DNA of 64,000 nt from assembly GCA_050700835.1 (NCBI GenBank), contig JBOHDX010000114.1, positions 1 through 64,000 on the forward strand, in the 5' to 3' direction. A model generated the notes under the pieces. It saw nothing but the letters and a program-made list of their open reading frames with translations, searched no databases and was not told where the DNA came from. Source of the stretch: JBOHDX01 sp050700835 (GTDB taxonomy: Bacteria; Actinomycetota; Actinomycetes; Propionibacteriales; Nocardioidaceae). Shown one piece after another: positions 58,450 to 64,000 of this stretch; within the stretch, counting starts at the first letter, position 1, and each line of letters begins with the position of its first letter. Both the position numbers and the translations under genes were made by a program.

Positions 58450-59065
58450 CGGGTACGGGCACAGTCCCGACCCGATCGCCGTGGACGGCGCACGCACCAT
58501 CCCCCCGTTCGACCGTGCTCGCGCCGAGGCCGCGGTCCGGGAGCTGCTGATCGCCATCGGCGAGAACCCCGACCGGGACGGCCTCCAAGACACTCCGGCC
58601 CGCGTCGCCCGGTCGTACTCCGAGCTGTTCGCCGGCATGCGGCAGAGCCCGGAGGACGTGCTGACCACGACGTTCGACCTCGGTCACGACGAGCTTGTCC
58701 TGGTCAAGGACATCGAGCTGTGGAGCATGTGCGAGCACCATCTGGTCCCATTCGTCGGGCGTGCCCACGTGGGCTACATCCCCGGCGAGGACGGCCGCAT
58801 CACCGGCCTTTCCAAGCTGGCCCGCCTGGTCGACCTCTATGCCCGGCGACCGCAGGTGCAGGAGCGGCTGACGTCGCAGGTCGCCGACGCACTGACCCGC
58901 ATCCTCCGGCCGCGCGGGGTTGTCGTCGTGATGGAGGCCGAACACCTGTGCATGGCGATGCGCGGGGTCCGCAAGTCAGAGGCGACCACCATCACCAGCG
59001 CCGTCCGCGGGCAACTGCTCAACGCAGCCACCCGGGCTGAGGCGATGAGCCTGATCCTGCACTGA
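58415..59065 (+). CDS. folE: GTP cyclohydrolase I
   Basis: The GTG at 58415 follows AGGAGG at 8 bases and gives 216 residues. The start lies inside ftsH. Zinc and active-site residues are in SMCEHHLVPFVG (about residues 110-120; Cys, His-His) and EHLCMAMRGV. GLSKLARLVD and TSQVADAL complete the pattern. It converts GTP to dihydroneopterin triphosphate, the first step of folate synthesis. The following folP is separated by an antisense response regulator gene. Confidence 0.96.
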   Translation: MASRSPRTSAADGYGHSPDPIAVDGARTIPPFDRARAEAAVRELLIAIGENPDRDGLQDTPARVARSYSELFAGMRQSPEDVLTTTFDLGHDELVLVKDIELWSMCEHHLVPFVGRAHVGYIPGEDGRITGLSKLARLVDLYARRPQVQERLTSQVADALTRILRPRGVVVVMEAEHLCMAMRGVRKSEATTITSAVRGQLLNAATRAEAMSLILH

Positions 59066-59068
59066 CGT

Positions 59069-59749
59069 TCAGACCGCCAGCCGGTATCCCCGCCCGTGCA
59101 CGGTGACGACGTGAACCGGGTTCGTCGGGTCGTCCTCCACCTTGATCCGGAGCCGGCGGACGTGGACGTCCACGATTCTGCCGTCCAGGCGCCGACCATC
59201 GCCCCAGACGTGTGCGACCAGCTGTTCCCGGCTGCGTACCTGGCCGTAGGCGAGTGCCAGCCCGCAGATCAGCCTCAGCTCGGTACGAGTCAGCGCGACC
59301 GCGCCTCCGTGGTGCCGAACCACGCCCTCGTCGACGAGCACCTGCAGGGCCCCTTGCCCGAACCTGCGGTGCAGGTGCGCCTGCGGACCGGCCCTGCGCA
59401 GGAGGGCGCGGATCCGGGCGGCCAGCTCCTCGGCCGCCAGTGACGCGGGGACGCAGTCGTCCGCGCCCGCCTCCAGGCAAGCCACGACGTCGTGACCGTC
59501 AAGTCGCCCGGTCATGGCGATCACCGGCACACTGCTGGAACGCCGGATCTGCCGACAGACACTGAAGCCGTCGACGTCCGGGAGCACCAGGTCGACCAGG
59601 ACGACATCCGGCTCGGAACCGCGCAGCACGACGAGTCCGTCGTGACCGTTGCCCGCCTCGGTCACGCCGTAGCCCTCGCGCTGCAGCGCCAGGCTCATCG
59701 CCCGCCGGGCGTGGGCGTCCTCCTCGACCAGCAGCACAACGTGTGGCAC
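59069..59749 (-). CDS. Orphan OmpR/PhoB-type response regulator
   Basis: The GTG at 59749 gives 226 residues. A later GTG (59737) is also possible. The receiver domain (about 1-115) has acidic residues in VEEDAH, the phosphoacceptor Asp in VVLVDLVLPDVDG and a conserved Thr in IAMTGRLDG, but Lys109 of the canonical K is hard to identify (DDCVPASLAAEE lacks it). The winged-helix DNA-binding domain (about 130-226) has LTRTELRLICGLA and HVRRLRIKVEDDP ending in VHGRGYRLAV. No histidine kinase is nearby. It lies antisense between folE and folP. Confidence 0.88.
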   Translation of the reverse strand: MPHVVLLVEEDAHARRAMSLALQREGYGVTEAGNGHDGLVVLRGSEPDVVLVDLVLPDVDGFSVCRQIRRSSSVPVIAMTGRLDGHDVVACLEAGADDCVPASLAAEELAARIRALLRRAGPQAHLHRRFGQGALQVLVDEGVVRHHGGAVALTRTELRLICGLALAYGQVRSREQLVAHVWGDGRRLDGRIVDVHVRRLRIKVEDDPTNPVHVVTVHGRGYRLAV

Positions 59750-59876
59750 CTCGCCAGTGTTGCTCGGTCTTCGACCAGGTCCGGCCCGGCGCCGGGTGTT
59801 GTGACACGTCCGTGACAGCGCCGTGCCGGAGCGGTGTGGTCGGGGGATGCGTGGGCGGTGCCGATAGCCTCCCGGG

Positions 59877-60758
59877 ATGAGCATCGGAGAGGGAGCCGCT
59901 CGGCCTGCCCCGGGGAGGCCGCCGGCCGTGCCCGGGTTGCCATCGGCCGCTCGCTGTCTGGTGATGGGGGTCGTGAACGTCACCCCCGACTCGTTCTCCG
60001 ACGGAGGGATGTGGTTCGAGCCCGACGCCGCCGTACGCCACGGCCTCGATCTGCTGGCCGAAGGCGCAGACCTCGTCGACGTCGGTGGCGAGTCGACGCG
60101 ACCCGGAGCCCAGCGGCCGTCGCCGGCGGAGGAGCTGCGCCGCGTCGTACCCGTGGTCCGGGACCTTGTTCTCGACGGAGCCGTGGTCTCGGTGGACACC
60201 ATGCGCGCCGAGGTGGCGGACGCAGCCCTAGGTGCGGGAGCGGCGATGGTCAACGACGTGTCCGGCGGGCGAGCGGACCCGCAGATGCTCCGCCTCGTCG
60301 CGCAGGCGCAGGTGCCATTCGTCGTGATGCACTGGCGGGCGCCCTCCGCGCAGATGCAGGACCACGCCGAGTACGCCGACGTCGTCGGTGACGTGACCGA
60401 CGAGCTGCGCCGGCAGGTGGATGCCGCCGTCGCCGCCGGTGTTGCGGCTGACCGGATCGTCGTGGACCCGGGCCTGGGCTTTGCCAAGACCGGTTCGCAC
60501 AACTGGACCCTGCTGGCACACCTCGACGCGATCTCGGCGCTCGGGCACCCGGTCCTGGTGGCAGCGAGTCGCAAACGGTTCCTCGGCGACCTGCTGGCGG
60601 ACGCCGACGGCTCGCCCCGGCCCGCCGGGGAGCGGGACGACGCCACGGCGGCGATCTCCGGGCTCGCCGCCGCCGCCGGTGCATGGTGCGTTCGGGTGCA
60701 CGACGCCGCCCCGAGCGCGGACGCGGTCCGGGTCGTGGCCAGGTGGGCCGATGGCTGA
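59877..60758 (+). CDS. folP: Dihydropteroate synthase
   Basis: The 293-residue TIM-barrel protein shows LVMGVVNVTPDSFSDGG (about residues 30-46), VDVGGESTRPGA and the downstream FVVMHWRA, IVVDPGLGFAKTGSHNW and VAASRKRF. These are the pterin- and phosphate-binding loops. It condenses dihydropterin pyrophosphate with 4-aminobenzoate and is the sulfonamide target. Its 3' end overlaps the NTF2-like gene by 8 bp, starting a five-gene folate operon. Confidence 0.95.
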   Translation: MSIGEGAARPAPGRPPAVPGLPSAARCLVMGVVNVTPDSFSDGGMWFEPDAAVRHGLDLLAEGADLVDVGGESTRPGAQRPSPAEELRRVVPVVRDLVLDGAVVSVDTMRAEVADAALGAGAAMVNDVSGGRADPQMLRLVAQAQVPFVVMHWRAPSAQMQDHAEYADVVGDVTDELRRQVDAAVAAGVAADRIVVDPGLGFAKTGSHNWTLLAHLDAISALGHPVLVAASRKRFLGDLLADADGSPRPAGERDDATAAISGLAAAAGAWCVRVHDAAPSADAVRVVARWADG

Positions 60759-61200
60759 GCCGGCCGTGGGCGGCACGGGGGGCGTCGAGGCGGCCAACCG
60801 CAGCTTCTACACCGCGATCGAGAGCGGCGACATCGACCTGATGACCGCCCTGTGGCTGCCGGGCGAAGACACCGCGTGCGTCCACCCGGGCAACGAGGTG
60901 GTGCGCGGGACCCCGGCGATCCTGCGGTCGTGGTCGTTGGTGATGGCGAGCACGCCGTACATCCAGTTCTTCCTGACCGACGTCGCGATGAGTGCCCACG
61001 GCGATGTGGCTCTCGTCGGATGCACCGAGAACATCCTCGCCGCGGGTGAGGGTGCTCCCGCGGCCGAGCTGACCGGGGGGCGCGCAGTCGCACTCAACAC
61101 GTTCGTGCGCACCGGGGCCGGCTGGCGGATGTGGGCGCACCATGCATCGCCGGTGCTGGGTCGGGGTAATGAGCCGGCAGGACCAGGGGAGGAAACGTGA
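60751..61200 (+). CDS. NTF2-like (SnoaL/DUF4440-type) protein
   Basis: The ATG at 60751 gives 149 residues. The cone-shaped NTF2 fold is suggested by VEAANRSFYTAIESGDID, then the LWLPGEDTACVHPG core and VALNTFVRTGAGWRMWAHHASPV. Family roles include isomerases, dehydratases and non-catalytic binding. Overlaps with folP (8 bp) and folB (4 bp) tie it to folate synthesis, although no folate step is known for this family in actinobacteria. Confidence 0.75.
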   Translation: MAEPAVGGTGGVEAANRSFYTAIESGDIDLMTALWLPGEDTACVHPGNEVVRGTPAILRSWSLVMASTPYIQFFLTDVAMSAHGDVALVGCTENILAAGEGAPAAELTGGRAVALNTFVRTGAGWRMWAHHASPVLGRGNEPAGPGEET

Positions 61201-61574
61201 CGACTGACGCGCCGGACCGGATCGCGCTGACCGGTTTGCAGGTGCGGGCACACCACGGCGTCTTCGCCCGCGAGCGCCGGGAGGGGCAGCCGTTCGTGGT
61301 TGATGTGGTGCTGAGACTGGACACCGGACCAGCGGCTGACGGAGACGACCTATCGCGTACTGTCGACTACGGCGAAGTAGCCCAACGGGTGCATGACGTG
61401 GTGGCATCCGACCCCGTGGACCTGATAGAGACCGTCGCCGCCCGAGTCGCCGACACCTGCCTGGAGTTCGAGGGCGTGGCGAGCGTGCTGGTGACGGTGC
61501 ACAAACCGGAAGCGCCCATAGCGGTCACGTTCTCGGACGTCGCCGTGACCATAGAGCGGAGCCGTCATGACTGA
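61197..61574 (+). CDS. folB: Dihydroneopterin aldolase
   Basis: The GTG at 61197 gives 125 residues. The protein has IALTGLQVRAHHGVFARERREGQPF (the conserved Tyr/His-Gly and Glu region), DYGEVAQRVHDVV, and the late LVTVHKPEAPI with a catalytic Lys-Pro. It converts dihydroneopterin to 6-hydroxymethyl-dihydropterin. The start overlaps the NTF2-like stop and the end overlaps folK by 8 bp. Confidence 0.93.
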   Translation: MTTDAPDRIALTGLQVRAHHGVFARERREGQPFVVDVVLRLDTGPAADGDDLSRTVDYGEVAQRVHDVVASDPVDLIETVAARVADTCLEFEGVASVLVTVHKPEAPIAVTFSDVAVTIERSRHD

Positions 61575-62133
61575 GACCCCGAACCCGCACATCGTCGACA
61601 CCGACACGATGACTGGCGAGATGCGCCCGATCCGTCAGGCCGTGCTCTCACTCGGATCGAACCTCGGGGAACGCTTCACCACGCTGCAGGGCGCGCTCAA
61701 TGCGCTGGCAGACACACCGGAAGTCACCGTCGTGACCGTGTCGCCGGTCTACGAGACGGCGCCGGTCGACTCCCCTGCGGACGCCAAGGACTTTCTCAAC
61801 ATCGTCGTACTCCTCGACACCACGCTGGCCGTGCATACCTTGCTGGACCGGGCGCTGGCGGTCGAGGACGCGTTCGGTCGTGTACGCAGCGAGCACCACA
61901 ACGCACCGCGCACACTCGACGTCGACCTCGTGGTGGTCGGAGAACGCATCGCCGACGACGCGGATCTGAAGCTGCCCCACCCGCGTGCGCACGAGCGGGC
62001 CTTCGTGCTCCGTCCGTGGCTGGACGTGGATCCTGAGGCCTACATCCCGGGGCACGGACATGTCGTCGACCTGATCGGCAAGGTCGACACGTCCGGTGTG
62101 CATCGCCGCGACGACCTCCAGCTCGACCTGTGA
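61567..62133 (+). CDS. folK: 2-amino-4-hydroxy-6-hydroxymethyldihydropteridine pyrophosphokinase
   Basis: The 188-residue protein carries the HPPK signatures: LSLGSNLGERFTTLQGAL near residue 28, VYETAPV, FLNIVVLLDT, and RTLDVDLVVVGE with the metal-binding Asp pair. It pyrophosphorylates the pterin alcohol before folP acts. The N-terminal about 20 residues are poorly conserved. A later start is possible. A DUF3180 protein follows 13 bp downstream. Confidence 0.93.
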   Translation: MTETPNPHIVDTDTMTGEMRPIRQAVLSLGSNLGERFTTLQGALNALADTPEVTVVTVSPVYETAPVDSPADAKDFLNIVVLLDTTLAVHTLLDRALAVEDAFGRVRSEHHNAPRTLDVDLVVVGERIADDADLKLPHPRAHERAFVLRPWLDVDPEAYIPGHGHVVDLIGKVDTSGVHRRDDLQLDL

Positions 62134-62146
62134 CCCCGCTCACGCC

Positions 62147-62647
62147 GTGACCGAACCGGACCGTGGCCACAGCGTGGGCACCACCAGGCCCATCACGCTG
62201 GCCATCGCCGTTGTGGTGGGGTTGGCGATCGGCGGCGTGTTCCCACTGATCTCCGAGCGGGGCAACCGGGTGGCGCCCAACGTGCCCTGGTCCGCGATCG
62301 GCGCCCTCGCCTTCCTCGCGGCCGTCCTCGGGGGATTCGCCTGGACGACGTGGCGGACGTTGCATCGGCGGCGGCTGCCGATGGACGCCCGCCGCGCGGT
62401 GAACCTGCTTGTCCTCGGCAAGGCGAGCGCGCTCGTCGGCGCGCTGCTTGCCGGGGCGTACATCGGTTTCGGGGTGCACTACATCGGCTCGATGAACGTC
62501 GACCTGCCGCGCTCGCGCGTCATCCACTCCCTGCTCGCGATGCTCGCGTCGATCGGAGTTGGCGTGGGCGGACTGCTGCTGGAGCGTGCCTGCCGGGTGC
62601 CGCGCGATCCCGACGACAAGCGCACGGGCGCGAGCTCGTCTGCCTGA
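62147..62647 (+). CDS. DUF3180 membrane protein
   Basis: The GTG at 62147 gives 166 residues. Four hydrophobic segments (about 18-36, 53-72, 98-120 and 130-150) separated by short Arg-rich loops match the DUF3180 family. It almost always follows folK in actinobacteria. The function is unknown, but the fixed context suggests a membrane role linked to cell envelope or folate block expression. It is the last gene before a 167-bp GC-rich gap. Confidence 0.85.
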   Translation: MTEPDRGHSVGTTRPITLAIAVVVGLAIGGVFPLISERGNRVAPNVPWSAIGALAFLAAVLGGFAWTTWRTLHRRRLPMDARRAVNLLVLGKASALVGALLAGAYIGFGVHYIGSMNVDLPRSRVIHSLLAMLASIGVGVGGLLLERACRVPRDPDDKRTGASSSA

Positions 62648-62814
62648 GCGGCGGTGCGGCACGGGGCCGGGGGTTCCGGTAGCGCGGGGCGCCGGTCGTG
62701 CCGGCCGGCGGGTGCTCGGGAGCCCGCGCGCCCGAGAGCTGGGTCGTCCAAGGCGCGGCGCGCTGTCCGGCGTGGCAGAGGAATCGCGAGGCCCGAGCCT
62801 CCTACCCTGGCGGC

Positions 62815-63411
62815 ATGGGAATGAACCGTCGTCGTCGACGTAGTTTCCGCATCACTGTCGCGCTCGTGCTGCTTGGGCTCGCAGGCCTGCTGGTGGCTGC
62901 TGCGGTCGTCATCGGCGGTGCCCCGCTGCTCGCGATCGCCGCGGTGTCGACCTGGGTCGCCGGCGCGACTGCCGCACGCATGATGTCGAACGAGCTGGCG
63001 CAGACCCGCCGCGACGCGGCGCGAGATCGCTCCGCTCAGGCTCTCGCCTACCAGCAGATGGCTACCGAGCAGGCCCGGTCGAACTCCGCGTTCGCCGCTG
63101 CGATGACGGCGACGGTCGCTGGCAGGGACGTCGAGCTCGCCGCGCTTGCCGGCACTCTTCGGCTGTCCGAGGCCCGCGCCGACGAGGCCGTCGAGCGGGG
63201 CCGGCGTCATGCCCTCCGGGTCGACGAGCTGCAGACCCGGGTCGATGAGCTCGCCGCCGAACTCGACCGTGCGCAGGAGGAGCAGGTCATAACCGCCGAC
63301 GAGCTGGCCGTCTGGGACGACAGCCAGGCCCCGACGGTCGTGGACCTGTTGACGTGGGAGGAGCGGCGGCCAACGGGCCCCGCCATCGACGAGGCCCACG
63401 CACAGGCGTAG
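62815..63411 (+). CDS. Conserved hypothetical membrane protein with coiled coil
   Basis: The ATG at 62815 gives 198 residues. ATG 62821 is equally possible. After a basic start (MNRRRRRS) there are two adjacent hydrophobic segments (ITVALVLLGLAGLLVAAAVV and AIAAVSTWVAGATA), then a long polar helix (about 65-175) with coiled-coil character (RSEARADEAVERGRR-like, VDELQTRVDELAAELDRAQ). The C terminus is acidic and ends with DEAHAQA. No named family is recognised. A cytoplasmic scaffold role is conceivable. Confidence 0.7.
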   Translation: MGMNRRRRRSFRITVALVLLGLAGLLVAAAVVIGGAPLLAIAAVSTWVAGATAARMMSNELAQTRRDAARDRSAQALAYQQMATEQARSNSAFAAAMTATVAGRDVELAALAGTLRLSEARADEAVERGRRHALRVDELQTRVDELAAELDRAQEEQVITADELAVWDDSQAPTVVDLLTWEERRPTGPAIDEAHAQA

Positions 63412-63574
63412 CCAGGCTGTCCGGCGCATCCGCTGCCCGGGGCCTCGTGGGCTGCTGCGGTGGTGGCCGGTGTCGAGGCGGGATGCCCCAACCGCTGGCG
63501 GGCCTGGCGGTGGCCGGTGTCGTGACCGGGTGTCGTGGCGGGTGCCCCGCCGGCGGGCGCCCAGGCGGCCAGGC

Positions 63575-64000
63575 TCAGACCCGCACGGGCCCGGGTTGCT
63601 CCAGCTCGACCGCATCCGGCGACACGCCTTCGTCGTCGGCGTGCACCGAGCGGCGCAGCGCCGCATGCAGCGAGTCCGGTGTGAGTACGCCGATGAACTT
63701 CGCACCGTCGAGCACCGCCACCCAGCCGGCATCGTGCCGCAGCATCGTGGCGAGGGCGTCCTTCAGGGGCGCGTCGTGCTCGACATAGGCGTCCATCCGG
63801 CGAGCACGGTCGGCAACGGTGCCATCGCCTCGCGCGACGTCGGCCGAGAGCCAACCCTGCAAGGCGCCTTGGTCGTCGAGCACGACCGCCCACCGAGCAT
63901 CCTGCTTCGCCATCACCACTCCGGCCTCGCGCAGCGTCTCGCTGGCGCGGACGGTGGGAGGCGCGACGACGTCGCTCGGCTCGATCGCGGTCACCGCAAG
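63575..64000 (-). CDS. CBS-domain protein, N terminus outside the window
   Basis: The frame is open to the right edge. At least 141 residues are visible. Two CBS motifs read APPTVRASETLREAGVVMAK, then GALQGWLSADVARGDGTV, and DAPLKDALATMLRHDAG, then GAKFIGVLTPDSLHAAL. The pair would bind adenosine nucleotides. CBS pairs of this form commonly end ATPases of glycine-betaine/choline importers (OpuCA/ProV). An ATPase upstream is an inference. A GTG at 63994 could also be a start of a stand-alone protein. Confidence 0.7.
   Translation of the reverse strand, partial: LAVTAIEPSDVVAPPTVRASETLREAGVVMAKQDARWAVVLDDQGALQGWLSADVARGDGTVADRARRMDAYVEHDAPLKDALATMLRHDAGWVAVLDGAKFIGVLTPDSLHAALRRSVHADDEGVSPDAVELEQPGPVRV

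Noticed and set aside
62648..62814. Coding extension upstream of the coiled-coil membrane protein
   Set aside because: The extra in-frame residues are low-complexity Arg/Gly/Ala; inverted-repeat-like GC-rich DNA suggests a terminator or spacer after the folate operon.
63412..63574. Repeat-containing gap before the CBS gene as a distinct element
   Set aside because: Two direct copies of GGTGGCCGGTGTCG are visible, but no clear hairpin, gene or family relationship could be supported.

Overview
The window is high-GC (about 70%), gene-dense actinobacterial chromosome with frequent GTG/TTG starts and many 4-8 bp start/stop overlaps. The right-hand block (NlpC/P60, ppa, D-Ala-D-Ala carboxypeptidase, zinc metalloprotease, tilS, hpt, ftsH, folE/P/B/K, DUF3180) is a housekeeping order that I associate with Nocardioidaceae-like Propionibacteriales. 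That placement is an inference from gene order, not a computed phylogeny.

Layout. 0-7 kb: an IS5-type transposase tail at the edge, then a META-domain lipoprotein, a YjbR-like protein, a DHA2-type MFS exporter, a second lipoprotein, a GNAT acetyltransferase, a secreted phosphoesterase and an OsmC protein. 7.1-25.6 kb: a catabolic island with a fused 2-oxoacid dehydrogenase E1, a VOC protein, a GntR regulator, a two-subunit molybdenum hydroxylase, an AhpD-like protein, two M24 pita-bread hydrolases, a beta-hydroxyacid dehydrogenase, an alpha/beta hydrolase, a LacI regulator, a cytosolic binding-protein homologue and a complete Liv-type ABC importer. Operators for both regulators are visible: two ATTGGATCCAAT-type sites for GntR, and three GCAAACGTTTGC-type boxes, each just downstream of a TTGACA promoter with an 18-bp spacer. 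This is the best candidate for an undescribed system, a regulated uptake and oxidation pathway for an unknown substrate.

25.7-40.1 kb: a secreted protein, a small hypothetical protein, a LAL-type LuxR regulator, an MFS transporter, a sulfotransferase, a DksA/TraR-type zinc-finger protein, a disulfide-reductase-family flavoprotein, a type II NADH dehydrogenase, an acyl-CoA oxidase/dehydrogenase, a sirtuin and a second DHA2 transporter. 40.2-43.1 kb: a decayed ABC-2 exporter (ATPase split by about 440 bp of foreign DNA, permease frameshifted), followed by a dense nest of tandem and inverted repeats. 43.1-49.3 kb: a translationally coupled Baeyer-Villiger monooxygenase / P450 / quinone oxidoreductase operon, with a divergent TetR regulator overlapping phosphoglucomutase. 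49.3-64 kb: a 650-bp intergenic region with a nested palindrome, then the cell-wall, purine-salvage, FtsH and folate block. The window ends inside a CBS-domain gene.

A recurrent feature is long intergenic inverted repeats (18-23 bp arms). Three of them share a GCGAGATC/GAGATCAC outer arm at unrelated sites. No tRNA, rRNA or CRISPR array was recognised.
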